The notes: generated by a model not told the origin, from the letters alone. Shown: positions 16,402 through 26,355, counted from the first letter of the stretch. The stretch is 64,000 bases of DNA from Marisalimonas marina (GCA_038131365.1 JAYPPH010000005.1:1-64000); one strand, 5' to 3'. Translations and numbers: made by a program.

Positions 16402-17445
16402 ATGGATTTCAAATATTTACTAATATTTTTTATATCTCTTTTAATATCTATTTTAATTATTTTTTTATTATTAAAATTATATTTTGAGAAAAAAAATAAT
16501 ACCAATGAATTAACAAATTCTCAAAAAGAGGAAATGAACCAAATTTCAGAATTGAAAGGTGCTGTTGCTCAGCTGAGTAGTACAATCGAAGAAAGGTTAG
16601 GTAATTTTGGTTCATCAATTGGGAATAGTATTAGTCAACAAACTCAGAATACACAAAAATCTTTAATGGAAATGCATGCTAGGCTAGAAGTCATTGATAG
16701 GGCACAAGAGAATATAAGTTCATTATCTAATCAAGTAAGCGATTTACAAAATATTTTATCTAATAAGCAATTAAGAGGAGCCTTTGGAGAAGTGCAGCTA
16801 GAAAACCTTGTTAAGGATGCTCTTCCACAAAATGCATACAAATTTCAATTTACATTAACATCAAACAGTAGAGTTGATTGTATCGTGAAAATGCCAGATC
16901 CACCTGGGTCAATCTGTATAGATTCAAAGTTTCCTCTTGAAGATTATAAAAAACTTGTTAGTTCCCAAAATGATCTAGATAAAAAAGAAAATTTGAAACT
17001 TTTTCACAATGCAGTTCAAAAACACATTAAAGATATTGCTGAAAAATATATTTTACCTGGTGAGACAGCTGATTCAGCAATTATGTTTCTACCAAGTGAG
17101 TCAATTTATTCTGAAATCAATATAAGATTTCCTAAATTAGTAAATGAAAGTAGAAATAAGAAAGTTTACATGGCTGGTCCTGATAACTTAATGCTTTTAT
17201 TGCATACTGTCAGAGCAATATTAAGAGATGCTAGTATGAGTCAAACTGCAGGAAAAATACAAGTTGAAGTTGATAAATTAATTAATGATTTAAATTTATT
17301 GTCAGAAAGAATTTTCAAACTTGATAAACATTTTGACCTAGCTAGAAAAGATCTGGATGATATAAAAATTTCTCATAGAAAAATTGAGAATAGAGGCGAA
17401 TTTATTACTTCAATAGATGTGGATAATAAAAAACAAATTAGCTAA
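16402..17445 (+). CDS. rmuC: DNA recombination protein RmuC
   Basis: RmuC is a membrane-anchored, nuclease-like protein that limits recombination at inverted repeats in E. coli. An N-terminal helix (YLLIFFISLLISILIIFLLL) precedes a coiled region and the conserved core: QLRGAFGEVQLENLV, VDCIVKMPDP, IDSKFPLEDYKKL, and YIAEKYILPGETADSAIMFLP-type residues. I prefer ATG 16402 (MDFKYLL); the frame is open to 16315 but would overlap the def promoter region. Length 347 aa is in the normal range. Confidence 0.9.
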   Translation: MDFKYLLIFFISLLISILIIFLLLKLYFEKKNNTNELTNSQKEEMNQISELKGAVAQLSSTIEERLGNFGSSIGNSISQQTQNTQKSLMEMHARLEVIDRAQENISSLSNQVSDLQNILSNKQLRGAFGEVQLENLVKDALPQNAYKFQFTLTSNSRVDCIVKMPDPPGSICIDSKFPLEDYKKLVSSQNDLDKKENLKLFHNAVQKHIKDIAEKYILPGETADSAIMFLPSESIYSEINIRFPKLVNESRNKKVYMAGPDNLMLLLHTVRAILRDASMSQTAGKIQVEVDKLINDLNLLSERIFKLDKHFDLARKDLDDIKISHRKIENRGEFITSIDVDNKKQIS

Positions 17446-17450
17446 AGAGG

Positions 17451-18044
17451 CTATAATTCATTTCTTGCTTTTAAGGCCTGAGCAATAGTGCCATCATCTA
17501 AAAAATCTAACTCTCCACCCACAGGCATTCCGTGAGCTAACCTAGTAACTTTAACATCAAGATTATCAAGCCTGTCAGCTAAATAATGGGCTGTGGTTTG
17601 GCCATCCAGAGTAGCTGATATAGCTATGATCACTTCTGAAAATGTTTTACTTTTTATTTTGTTAACTAATGAGTTTATATTTAATTGATCTGGATTTATA
17701 CCATCTATAGCAGATAAAACTCCGCCTAATATATGATACTGACCATTATAAACATTTGACCTTTCCATAGCCCATAAGTCAGCAACTGTTTCTACAACAC
17801 ATAAAATATTCTTATTTCTTAATGTATCATTGCAAATATTACAAATATCTGTTTCATCTAAATTTCCACACTCAACACAAGTTTTAACTTTAGAGACAAC
17901 ATCACTCATATCTTGAATAAGTGGTAAAAATAATCTTTCTTTATCTTTAAGTAAATGTAGAACTACCCTTCTAGAAGATCTTGGCCCTAAGCCAGGTAAT
18001 TTAGAGATTTTTTTAATTAATTTTTCTAGAATTTGTTCTGACAT
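17451..18044 (-). CDS. recR: Recombination protein RecR
   Basis: RecR loads RecA in the RecFOR pathway. The N-terminal helix-hairpin-helix (LPGLGPRSSRRVVLHLL), the zinc finger CVECGNLDETDICNIC and the Toprim segment are present in 197 aa. It follows dnaX by 24 bases in a shared operon. The small gene ybaB, which usually sits between dnaX and recR, is absent here. Confidence 0.96.
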   Translation of the reverse strand: MSEQILEKLIKKISKLPGLGPRSSRRVVLHLLKDKERLFLPLIQDMSDVVSKVKTCVECGNLDETDICNICNDTLRNKNILCVVETVADLWAMERSNVYNGQYHILGGVLSAIDGINPDQLNINSLVNKIKSKTFSEVIIAISATLDGQTTAHYLADRLDNLDVKVTRLAHGMPVGGELDFLDDGTIAQALKARNEL

Positions 18045-18067
18045 TTAATTGATTAGCACTTTATAAA

Positions 18068-19744
18068 TTAATTTTTGTCTTCAATAGATATTATTTTAGC
18101 ATCAGGAAAATGTTTAAAAACTTCAGAAAACTCTGGATTATTTTTAATTTCATTTTTCCTTTCATCTAATTTCATAGATTCTTTTTCTGCTACAGTTTGC
18201 TCCCCTTCTTCTTCAGATATGGAAACAACCCATTTATTATTTGTTAACTTTTCTAAGGTGTTTGATAAATTTTTGGGTATGTTTATGTCTGAGTTTGTAT
18301 TTAGTCTAACTTTAATCAACCCTTTAGAAAAAGAAACGAGATGTATGTTGTTGACAATTTGAGCATGGAGTAAAAACTCTTTATGAGTTAGCAATAATTC
18401 TAACATTTCTTCAAAACTTTCAGGATTTTTATGGGGCGTATCCTGATCTTTGTTTACGTTATCGAATTCTTCGTCACTTTTTTTTTGTTCATTTATTTTT
18501 AAAACAGGATCATTAGCTACATTATCACTTTCTTGATCAGATCCTTGTGAATTCGAGAGCTTTTTTAATAGTGTAGAAGGGTCAGGAAGTAATGCGCCAT
18601 AACATAGCTTTATTATTGCCATGGACCCTGCTTGATCTTGGTTGGGTGCATATCTAATTTCTTCAATACTTTTTATTAAAATTTGCCAAAAATTAACTAA
18701 TTTAGTTAGATTATTAGTAGCTAAGTTAGAAATTCTCTTTTGGAAATGGTCATTCTCGCTAACTTCTTCTTTAATTACATTCATTTTAGAGGCTAAATGA
18801 CAGATTTCTAATAAATTAGAAATAACCTGACCAGGTTGCACTCCATTTTGTATAATTGAATCATAGGTCTTAAGAGCCTCACTACATTTATTAAGAAGAC
18901 ATAGCTCAAATATCTCAATATTTTTTTCATAACCATTAAGTCCTAACATGTCTAGAACGGTCTCATTCTTTATATCGTCATCGCATAAAGATGCTGCTTG
19001 ATCTAATAATGATAATGCGTCTCTGACTGATCCTTCACTTGCTTTACAAATTTGGGTAATTGCATCTTTTTCGTATTTTATATTTTCAGTTTCACAAATT
19101 TTTATTAAATGAGATGTCAGAGTATTTAAATCAACTCTTTGAAGATCAAATCTTTGACATCTTGAAATTATAGTTGCTGGAATTTTTTTTATTTCAGTAG
19201 TAGCAAATATAAATTTAACATTTTGAGGAGGCTCTTCTAAAGTTTTTAATAACGCGTTAAAAGCAGCGTTGGATAACATATGAACTTCATCTATAATATA
19301 CACTTTGAAACGTGCATTATTAGGTGAATACATAACTGAATCGATTATTTCTCTTATTCCATCCACCCCAGTTCTGCTAGCTGCATCAACTTCAATAACA
19401 TCAAGAAAATTTCCTTTATTTATAGATATGCATGGCGAGCATTTATCACAAATGTTAAAAGACGGTTCGTTTTTATTTCCATCATCTACACAGTTTAATG
19501 CTTTAGCTATAATTCGAGCTGTTGTTGTTTTACCAACACCTCTTATACCTGTTAATAAAAAGGCGTGTGCTAATCTTCCATTATTGAGAGCATTTTTGAA
19601 AGTTTTTACAAGACTATCTTGTCCTATCAGTTCATTGAAATTATTAGGTCTGTATTTCCGTGCTAAGACCCTATAATTTTTTTTTGGGCTAGTGGTATTT
19701 ATCTTGTATCTCTTTGCTAAAGTAATAAAAACGAAGGGCCTCAC
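18068..19744 (-). CDS. dnaX: DNA polymerase III subunit gamma/tau
   Basis: Clamp-loader ATPase. Visible are ARKYRPNNFNELIGQ, Walker A GVGKTTTAR, zinc-finger cysteines from CVDDG to CDKCSPC, VDAASRTGVDGIRE and Walker B YIIDEVHMLS, then sensor LEEPP and SRCQRF. The C-terminal third is lysine- and glutamate-rich with little conservation, as in tau. At 558 aa it is complete. The start is unusual: GTG 19744 lies inside the 3' arm of the SRP RNA on the same strand, and no ATG, GTG or TTG occurs in the next 30 codons, so a non-standard ATT or ATA start (for example ATA before NTTSP) is possible. Confidence 0.92.
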   Translation of the reverse strand: MRPFVFITLAKRYKINTTSPKKNYRVLARKYRPNNFNELIGQDSLVKTFKNALNNGRLAHAFLLTGIRGVGKTTTARIIAKALNCVDDGNKNEPSFNICDKCSPCISINKGNFLDVIEVDAASRTGVDGIREIIDSVMYSPNNARFKVYIIDEVHMLSNAAFNALLKTLEEPPQNVKFIFATTEIKKIPATIISRCQRFDLQRVDLNTLTSHLIKICETENIKYEKDAITQICKASEGSVRDALSLLDQAASLCDDDIKNETVLDMLGLNGYEKNIEIFELCLLNKCSEALKTYDSIIQNGVQPGQVISNLLEICHLASKMNVIKEEVSENDHFQKRISNLATNNLTKLVNFWQILIKSIEEIRYAPNQDQAGSMAIIKLCYGALLPDPSTLLKKLSNSQGSDQESDNVANDPVLKINEQKKSDEEFDNVNKDQDTPHKNPESFEEMLELLLTHKEFLLHAQIVNNIHLVSFSKGLIKVRLNTNSDINIPKNLSNTLEKLTNNKWVVSISEEEGEQTVAEKESMKLDERKNEIKNNPEFSEVFKHFPDAKIISIEDKN

Positions 19745-19820
19745 AACCCGCTATCATTGTTACGGCTGCTTCCTTTCGGACCTGACCGGATTAGCAAGAA
19801 TTACGTCCGTGGGACCCTCC
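19733..19820 (-). ncRNA. ffs: Signal recognition particle 4.5S RNA
   Basis: The reverse complement contains GGTCAGGTCCGAAAGGAAGC, continuing AGCC. This is the universally conserved SRP RNA tetraloop and symmetric-loop region that binds Ffh. The ends GGAGGGTC (19813-19820) and GGCCCTTC (19733-19740) form an eight-base-pair closing stem, and internal pairing gives a single long hairpin of about 88 nt. Location upstream of dnaX on the same strand is frequent in alphaproteobacteria. The exact ends are from pairing, not from data. Confidence 0.93.
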
Positions 19821-19875
19821 ACAAACATATATGTTATAAATTACAATAATATGCAAGAAAATCTATTAATTTAGC

Positions 19876-20727
19876 TTAATTGGCTCTTTTTCTACTATAT
19901 GTTCCAATAACCTTCACGGTATTAGGCTCACTGTAGAAATTCATTTCCTCAAGTGCATTTTGCATTGGTTTTGTGCCAGGATGTCCTTCTGCATCAACAT
20001 AAAATTTTGCAGCATTCATGTCTTTCCCACCAATATAACTCTCTAGTTTTGTTAAATTAATTCCATTTGTAGCAAATCCACCTAAAACTTTATACAAAGC
20101 AGCAGGCACAGATCTTACTTCAAAAATGATTGTTGTTACGGGATTTATTATATCAACAGAGGGTATTTCTGGTTTTTGAGCCATAATTAAAAACCTTGTA
20201 GTATTATGTTCTGCATCTTCAATATTATCTTTTAATATCTCAAGATCATAAATTTCAGCAGCCATTTTTGAGGCTATTGCACCAAATTTTGGATCACCTA
20301 ATTCTGAAATTTCTGCAGCTGCTCCAGCTGTATCTATGTGTTGTAAAGGTTTTAAATTATGTTTATTGATAAAATGCCTGCATTGAGCAAGGCCTTGTGC
20401 ATGACTTTTTACGTATTGTAAATCTTCTATTTTTGAATTTTTTACACCCAATAAATAATGATTAACTCTTTGAAAATGCTCTCCGACTATGAACAGACCA
20501 CTTTCAGGAATTAAATGGTGTATGTCTGCGACTCTACCAGCTACTGAGTTTTCAACAGGCACCATTGAATAGTTAGTTTCTCCTGTCTTGGTTGAGTGTA
20601 ACATCTCTTCGAAAGAATTACATGCAACAGCATCTGCATTAGGGAAGCAAATTTGACAAGCTAAGTTAGAATAGGCGCCGGCCATTCCTTGGAAAGCAAC
20701 TTTTAAATTTGTTTTTCTACTGTTCAT
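19876..20727 (-). CDS. pheA: Prephenate dehydratase
   Basis: Converts prephenate to phenylpyruvate for phenylalanine synthesis. The N-terminus VAFQGMAGAYSNLACQ, the middle VPVENSVAGRVADIHHLI and the active-site region NTTRFLIMAQ are typical, followed by an ACT domain with GINLTKLESY. It has no chorismate mutase domain; 283 aa is the monofunctional size. It lies downstream of kdsB with a 39-base gap in the same orientation, the usual alphaproteobacterial order. ACT domain implies feedback by phenylalanine, from family knowledge. Confidence 0.96.
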   Translation of the reverse strand: MNSRKTNLKVAFQGMAGAYSNLACQICFPNADAVACNSFEEMLHSTKTGETNYSMVPVENSVAGRVADIHHLIPESGLFIVGEHFQRVNHYLLGVKNSKIEDLQYVKSHAQGLAQCRHFINKHNLKPLQHIDTAGAAAEISELGDPKFGAIASKMAAEIYDLEILKDNIEDAEHNTTRFLIMAQKPEIPSVDIINPVTTIIFEVRSVPAALYKVLGGFATNGINLTKLESYIGGKDMNAAKFYVDAEGHPGTKPMQNALEEMNFYSEPNTVKVIGTYSRKRAN

Positions 20728-20766
20728 AATTCATCTCTTATTATTTATATTTCATTAAACGAAATC

Positions 20767-21525
20767 TTATACTAAGTCTTTAAAATAATTTTCTGCTTTT
20801 TTTAAGTCTTGTTCTGTATCAACCCCAATAGGGTGCTCATCAGTGACTATTGAGTGTATTTTTATTCCAGCTTCGAGAGCGCGCAATTGTTCAAGTTTTT
20901 CAGATTGCTCTAATGGAGAAGGTTTCAATTTAACAAATTTTTCTAAGGTATCTCTTTGCCAAGAATATATTCCAATATGATGCCAGATTGTTGAGGTACC
21001 AGTAGGAATGCATGCTCTGCTAAAATATAAAGCATTTCCAACTTCATTTTGATTTTGTTCTAAGTTAGAAAATGCAATTGCTGCCTTAACAACAGAGTTG
21101 TCTTCGAATTCTTCAGGTTTAGCTTTGACAACTACTGTTACAATTTCCTTAGAAACATCTTGAATTACTGTTGCTAGTCTTTTTATTAAGTTTCCTGAAA
21201 TATTAGGAAGGTCACCTTGAAGATGTATAATTTTTTTATATTTTCTCTCTGGATCAAATTTTTCTAGTGCTTCGTGAATTCTATCAGAACCGCTTACATG
21301 GTCCTTTGAAGTCATTGTCACTAATCCCTCATGTTTTTTAACTTCATTGGCAATTGTCTGATCGTCAGTAGCAACAATAATAGGCACATTTAAATTAGCA
21401 CTTTTAGCGCAATTGAGTACGTGAATTATGAGAGGTATTCCATTAATTTTTAAAAGAGGTTTTTTATTTAACCTTGTAGAACCCAACCTTGAAGGTATCA
21501 AAATAATTGTATCAGAAAAGTTCAA
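20767..21525 (-). CDS. kdsB: 3-deoxy-manno-octulosonate cytidylyltransferase
   Basis: Activates Kdo with CTP for lipopolysaccharide inner core. Motif IILIPSRLGSTRLNKKPLL is the nucleotide-binding signature, and HLQGDLPNISG and GIYSWQRDTLEKFVKLKPS are family segments. The start is TTG 21525, with GGAG about nine bases upstream. 252 aa is normal. Its presence shows a Gram-negative with Kdo-containing LPS. Confidence 0.95.
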   Translation of the reverse strand: MNFSDTIILIPSRLGSTRLNKKPLLKINGIPLIIHVLNCAKSANLNVPIIVATDDQTIANEVKKHEGLVTMTSKDHVSGSDRIHEALEKFDPERKYKKIIHLQGDLPNISGNLIKRLATVIQDVSKEIVTVVVKAKPEEFEDNSVVKAAIAFSNLEQNQNEVGNALYFSRACIPTGTSTIWHHIGIYSWQRDTLEKFVKLKPSPLEQSEKLEQLRALEAGIKIHSIVTDEHPIGVDTEQDLKKAENYFKDLV

Positions 21526-21667
21526 AATAAAAGCTCCACCAAAGTTTTAAAATGAATATAAAATTTTAAAAATAAATAACCAGTTTTAAATATTTATACT
21601 TGAAGAAAGCCGATCTTGCATGTAAATATTTACTCATCGAAAACTTAAAAATTTGATTGGTTGATTA

Positions 21668-22201
21668 ATGGATTCTCTTAAATTTAATAAAATAGCTGCA
21701 GCTCTTTTATCTAGTATCTTACTTATAATGATGTTTGGTAAAATTGGTAATTTTCTAGTCAACCCAAATACTGATGTTTCCAATGCCTACCCCATAGAAG
21801 TGCCAGAGACAAATACAGCCGTGGCTAAGGAAGAGAAAGAAGTCGTTATTGAACCAATTACTGCCTTACTTGCAACAGCAAATTTAGAAAGTGGTTTGAA
21901 GATTGCAAAAAAATGTGTTGCTTGTCATGGATTTGATGCTGGTGGTCCTAATAAAGTAGGTCCAAACTTATATGATATCGTAAACAAGGATCAGGGTAAG
22001 GCAGATTATGCCTATTCTAAAGTTTTAGCAGCTTTAAATGGTAAATGGACTTATGAAGAACTAAACAAGTTTTTATATAAACCTAAGTTGTACTCTAAAG
22101 GTACTAAAATGAATTATGCTGGTTTATCTAAAACTAAAGATAGAGCAAATTTAATTGCATGGTTACGTACCAAGAGTGATAATCCTGTACCATTACCATA
22201 A
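21668..22201 (+). CDS. Membrane-anchored c-type cytochrome (CycM-like)
   Basis: Class I cytochrome c with one haem. A predicted N-terminal anchor (AALLSSILLIMMFGKI) is followed by an acidic linker and a cytochrome fold: CVACH at about residues 83-87, GGPNKVGPNLYDIV, and a Met ligand in KGTKMNYAG. In alphaproteobacteria such proteins upstream of or near kdsB/pheA shuttle electrons from the bc1 complex to the cytochrome c oxidase. Divergent from kdsB, 143 bases apart. Confidence 0.88.
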   Translation: MDSLKFNKIAAALLSSILLIMMFGKIGNFLVNPNTDVSNAYPIEVPETNTAVAKEEKEVVIEPITALLATANLESGLKIAKKCVACHGFDAGGPNKVGPNLYDIVNKDQGKADYAYSKVLAALNGKWTYEELNKFLYKPKLYSKGTKMNYAGLSKTKDRANLIAWLRTKSDNPVPLP

Positions 22202-22243
22202 TTTTACTCTACGCATCACTGCTAATAAGAAAAATAGATTTTT

Positions 22244-23035
22244 ATGAATTTTTCTGAATTAAAAGATTTATCATCTTATATCAATAGTTTAGCTGATGCT
22301 TCTAAAAAAATAACTTCTAAAGGTTTTGGTTCTAATTTTTCCTCAGATACAAAAAAAGATGGTAGTCCCGTTACCAAGTTTGATATTAATGCTGAAAAAG
22401 TAATATGTGATCAGATACGTTCAAAATTTCCTAACCATGACATAGTTGCTGAAGAAAATGGTTCAGTAAATAATCAATCTGATTTTACATGGATAATTGA
22501 TCCAATAGATGGAACAAGAAGCTATGTTATAGGAAGACCTTTGTGGGGAACACTAATTGGATTTGCCTATAAAGGAAAGCCACTTATAGGATTGGCTGAT
22601 TTTCCTGCTTTAAATGAAAGATGGATAGGTTATGAAAGTAAGTGTTTTTTAAACAATCTTGAATACCAATTAAGTCCAAATAAAGTTAAAAATATATCTC
22701 AAGCCACCATAGGTTCTACAAGTCCAAGCTTGTTCTCCGCCGATGGTAAAAGAAAATATGAAAAGTTATTAGAAATGACTAAATACCATACTTGGTCTGG
22801 AGATTGTCATAATTACTGTCTTGTTCTTAAAGGTGGATTGGATTTGGTTGTTGAAGAAGGACTTTCCTCATACGATATTTTACCACTTGTTCCTATACTA
22901 AAATCTCAAAACATACAAATAACTGATTGGGAAAGTAAGGAATTAAAATTAGAAAGTGATACCCTTTATAAATATAATACTTTAGTTTCTTCCAGTACTG
23001 AAATTTATGACAGCGCTCTTTCAGTATTGAAATAG
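22244..23035 (+). CDS. Inositol-monophosphatase-family phosphatase (HisN-like)
   Basis: Metal-dependent sugar/inositol phosphatase, 263 aa. The motifs are VAEENGS, IIDPIDGTRSYVIGRP and SGDCHNYCLVLKGGLDLVVE, the last replacing the usual WD-x-AA. Alphaproteobacterial members often act as histidinol-phosphate phosphatase. I cannot separate that from inositol or fructose-bisphosphate activity here. It is 42 bases downstream of the cytochrome gene. Confidence 0.85.
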   Translation: MNFSELKDLSSYINSLADASKKITSKGFGSNFSSDTKKDGSPVTKFDINAEKVICDQIRSKFPNHDIVAEENGSVNNQSDFTWIIDPIDGTRSYVIGRPLWGTLIGFAYKGKPLIGLADFPALNERWIGYESKCFLNNLEYQLSPNKVKNISQATIGSTSPSLFSADGKRKYEKLLEMTKYHTWSGDCHNYCLVLKGGLDLVVEEGLSSYDILPLVPILKSQNIQITDWESKELKLESDTLYKYNTLVSSSTEIYDSALSVLK

Positions 23036-23048
23036 AAGATGTCTAAGC

Positions 23049-24503
23049 TTAATTTTTCTTACAATGATTTAATATCATATTTACGATATTCCTTAGTCCC
23101 ATTGCTTCTCCTCCAACAGGGAAACCCGGCCGTGAGTTGTTATTCCATGCCATTAAATCAACATGCGCCCATTTTGTATTTGGGTTTATAAATTTTTTTA
23201 AAAATAATGCTGCAGTTATTGCTCCACCTGTACCTGCACTTCCAGTACTGTTAATTACGTTGTAGCTTTTATCCAGAAATCTCTCATAAGGTAAAAATAA
23301 AGGCATCTCCCACATAGGGTCTATTTGTTCTTCTCCAGATCTAATTATGCTTTCTCCTAATTCTTTATTATTTGAAAATAAAGCAGGCAACTCTGTCCCT
23401 AATGCAACCCTGGCAGCTCCAGTTAGTGTGGCAAAATTAATAATAAAATCGTTTTTATTCTTTCCTTCTTGAGAATATGTAAGTGCATCCGCAAGCAACA
23501 GTCTTCCTTCAGCATCAGTATTACCTATTTCAACAGGAGTTTTATTTCTTGAATATATAATATCCATGGGTCTCATAGATTTGTCAGAAACTGCATTTTC
23601 AGCAAGTGGTAAAATTATTCTAAGATTAATTGGACAATTTAATGACATTAGAGCAAACCCAATCCCTAAAACAACAGCGCTACCTCCCATGTCCTTCTTC
23701 ATTAGAAGCATGCTACTTGAAGGTTTTATATCTAAACCTCCACTATCAAATGTCACACCTTTGCCTATCAATACTATTGAGGGAATATCTTTTCTTGTAT
23801 TTTCCCATTTAATATCTATTAGGGCTGGTTTGTTTTCTGCTGATCTTCCAACAAAGTTGATTAATGGAAAATTCTTTTCTAATTTTTTTCCTTCATAAAT
23901 TGTGATTTTAGTACCAAAACGTTTTAAAGAAGTTTTAACAATCTCAATATATTTTTGGGGTGTTAAAATATTTGGTGGTAAATTAATTAAATCTCTCGTT
24001 AAAAAAATACTTTTTAATTCTGCAATAGATTTTTCTAATAATTTCTTATTAACGAGACTTTGAATTTCATTTAAACATAGATTTTGTGTTGGCTTATTAT
24101 TTTTAGGTTTGGTTATTTCAAATTTATAAAAGCTTAAACCCCAGCCAAGGATAAAGTCAGAAATTTCTTTGTCTTCAAATTTTCCTATTATTTTTAACGC
24201 CCATTTTTTTTTAGGAATTTTTTTTGAAATGGCAGCTGATTGATCAATTATAGATTTTCTTGGCTCTTTAGAGCTTTTTATTATAGCTACAGCTCCTGCT
24301 AAATTAAGATTTATATCTGGGAAAAAACCAAAGTTATCAGTTTCTAATTGAAAAGCAGATTTTAAAAATTTTTTTTGATCATTAGTTATTAAATCTGAAG
24401 AGTCTAAATCAGAAATATCTTTAACAAGATAAAGTGGAATAGAATTAATTTTTTTGTTTTTACAAAATCCATTAATTTGATCATCTAAATTACTCAACAT
24501 CAT
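23049..24503 (-). CDS. M17-family leucyl aminopeptidase
   Basis: Cytosolic aminopeptidase, 484 aa. The M17 signature NTDAEGRLLLADAL is present, with metal and active-site residues in KGVTFDSGGLDIKPS and KKDMGGSAVVLG. The C-terminus contains GTGGAITAALFLKKF and the usual WAHVDLMAW. The N-terminal domain is divergent, which fits the alphaproteobacterial PepA-like subgroup rather than E. coli PepA. Convergent with the phosphatase gene, 13 bases apart. Confidence 0.9.
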   Translation of the reverse strand: MMLSNLDDQINGFCKNKKINSIPLYLVKDISDLDSSDLITNDQKKFLKSAFQLETDNFGFFPDINLNLAGAVAIIKSSKEPRKSIIDQSAAISKKIPKKKWALKIIGKFEDKEISDFILGWGLSFYKFEITKPKNNKPTQNLCLNEIQSLVNKKLLEKSIAELKSIFLTRDLINLPPNILTPQKYIEIVKTSLKRFGTKITIYEGKKLEKNFPLINFVGRSAENKPALIDIKWENTRKDIPSIVLIGKGVTFDSGGLDIKPSSSMLLMKKDMGGSAVVLGIGFALMSLNCPINLRIILPLAENAVSDKSMRPMDIIYSRNKTPVEIGNTDAEGRLLLADALTYSQEGKNKNDFIINFATLTGAARVALGTELPALFSNNKELGESIIRSGEEQIDPMWEMPLFLPYERFLDKSYNVINSTGSAGTGGAITAALFLKKFINPNTKWAHVDLMAWNNNSRPGFPVGGEAMGLRNIVNMILNHCKKN

Positions 24504-24608
24504 TTTAAAACCTTTTCAAACCATAAAATTATAACATTACTATGAAATTATGTTATTTCTAAATAATTAATAGAGATAAAATTTTTAAAAATTTTAAGGA
24601 TAACTAAA

Positions 24609-26312
24609 GTGTTTTTTCAGAATATTAATAAGTTGAAAATACTAGTTTTTGGTATTTTGTCTCTTTTAATTTTCACAGCGCTTTTCTCTGGCCAAAAAAC
24701 AATTCCTCCAATAGATAGAGATGAAGCTCGTTTTGCTCAAGCAAGTAGGCAGATGGTTTTAAGCGATGACTTTATTAACATTAAGTTTCAGGATGAAATT
24801 AGAGCAAAAAAACCTGTAGGAATATATTGGCTTCAGTCATTTGCGGCTAAAACTTTTGGCGTGGAAGAAATAAGTTCTTACAGGATTCCTTCTTTTTTAA
24901 GTGCCTTTATTACAATTATATTTTTAACTTTGATAACTAGGTTAATTTTTTCATTTGAACAAAGCTTATTAATCACCTTATTTTTTGCTTCTTCATTTAT
25001 TTTTATTGGCGAAGCACACTTGGCCAAAACCGACTCTACGTTATTAAGTTTGATATGCATTCAACAATTTTTATTGCTGAAAATTATTTTAGCTAAAACA
25101 AAATCTTTTAAGACCGAATACTTATATCCATCTTTTTTATGGTTATCTTTTGCATTTGGAGTTTTGGTAAAAGGGCCAGTTTCACTTGCAATTCTTTTTT
25201 CAACTATTGTTTCATTTTGTTTATTTCAGAAGTCTTTTAGTCTTTTTAAATCTATTAAGCCAATTTTAGGAATATTAATATGTTCAGTAGTTATTATTCC
25301 TTGGTTTTTGGCAATTCAAGATGCAACTAATGGGCTTTTTTTTCAAAAAGCATTCTTTGAAGATTTTTTTAGTAAATTACAAGGTGGTCAAGAAGGTCAT
25401 GGTGCATGGCCAGGAACGCATTTACTATTACTTTCTATTGCCTTGTGGCCAATTGCATCTTTTTTGCCAAGCTCAATTTTATTTTGTATTGAAAATAAAA
25501 GTAACTTAGTTGTTAGATTTTTGATTAGTTGGATTGTTCCATTTTGGATCATGATTGAGTTAACCCCAACAAAGTTAATACATTATTCTTTACCTGTTTT
25601 GCCAGCACTTACAATTTTGACAGTTGGAGGATTATTTCAGTTCAAACATAATATAAACAAAATAAAGAGTTCCATTCTTAAAAACTTAATTTACTTTTCT
25701 TCTATTTTTTTGGGATTAGGTGGAATTTTATTAGGTGTAACAATCTTATATATTTCTAATAATTTTCAAACTGAAACTAATCATAATTTGTTCTTTCCAT
25801 CAATTTTGGTTTTCATAATTACAATTACTATTTTTGTGCTTTCAACTATATCAATATTTAATGCAAGGGGTATGTTTGTAAGGTATCAGAATTTTATTTT
25901 AAATATCCCTATTATTATTATTACCTTAGGTATTTTTTTTCATATAATAAATTTCAAGTTAATTTTCCCAAATCTAGATTATTTTTATCCTAGTAAAATT
26001 ATTGCTAATAAGATTGAAAAAATTAAACATGATTCAGTAGCTTCAGCTGGATATCATGAACCTAGCCTGGTGTTTATTCTAAATGGAAATGTTCTCTTAT
26101 CTACCCCTAATGAAGTAGCTATTTTTATGGCAGAAGGACCAAATAATATTGGTCTAATTGAAGATAGCTCTCTAAATGAATTTTTAGAATTTACTAAAGA
26201 TCTAAATTTAGAAGTCATAAACAAAGAAACAGTTAAGGGATTCAACATAGCAAAAGGGAAACATATCAAAATTCATATTTTTACAAATCAAACATTTGAC
26301 CAATCAAATTAA
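24609..26312 (+). CDS. ArnT/PMT-like glycosyltransferase family 39/83 membrane protein
   Basis: Polytopic transferase using a polyprenyl-phosphate sugar. The N-terminal loop has PPIDRDEARFAQASRQM and KPVGIYWLQSFAAK, the acidic D-E motif and donor-binding site of ArnT-type enzymes. About a dozen hydrophobic helices follow. The start is GTG 24609. It is followed at 43 bases by a GT2 enzyme and an LpxB-N-like membrane protein. This set often modifies lipid A or LPS with an aminosugar. The sugar is not deducible here. Confidence 0.85.
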   Translation: MFFQNINKLKILVFGILSLLIFTALFSGQKTIPPIDRDEARFAQASRQMVLSDDFINIKFQDEIRAKKPVGIYWLQSFAAKTFGVEEISSYRIPSFLSAFITIIFLTLITRLIFSFEQSLLITLFFASSFIFIGEAHLAKTDSTLLSLICIQQFLLLKIILAKTKSFKTEYLYPSFLWLSFAFGVLVKGPVSLAILFSTIVSFCLFQKSFSLFKSIKPILGILICSVVIIPWFLAIQDATNGLFFQKAFFEDFFSKLQGGQEGHGAWPGTHLLLLSIALWPIASFLPSSILFCIENKSNLVVRFLISWIVPFWIMIELTPTKLIHYSLPVLPALTILTVGGLFQFKHNINKIKSSILKNLIYFSSIFLGLGGILLGVTILYISNNFQTETNHNLFFPSILVFIITITIFVLSTISIFNARGMFVRYQNFILNIPIIIITLGIFFHIINFKLIFPNLDYFYPSKIIANKIEKIKHDSVASAGYHEPSLVFILNGNVLLSTPNEVAIFMAEGPNNIGLIEDSSLNEFLEFTKDLNLEVINKETVKGFNIAKGKHIKIHIFTNQTFDQSN

Positions 26313-26355
26313 AGTAGTTATTGATTGCATTTAATTAGAAATAGTAAAGCTAATA

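Noticed and set aside
19692..19874. A 60-codon plus-strand frame over the dnaX/SRP RNA junction
   Set aside because: It is antisense to the conserved SRP RNA and has no homology I can see.
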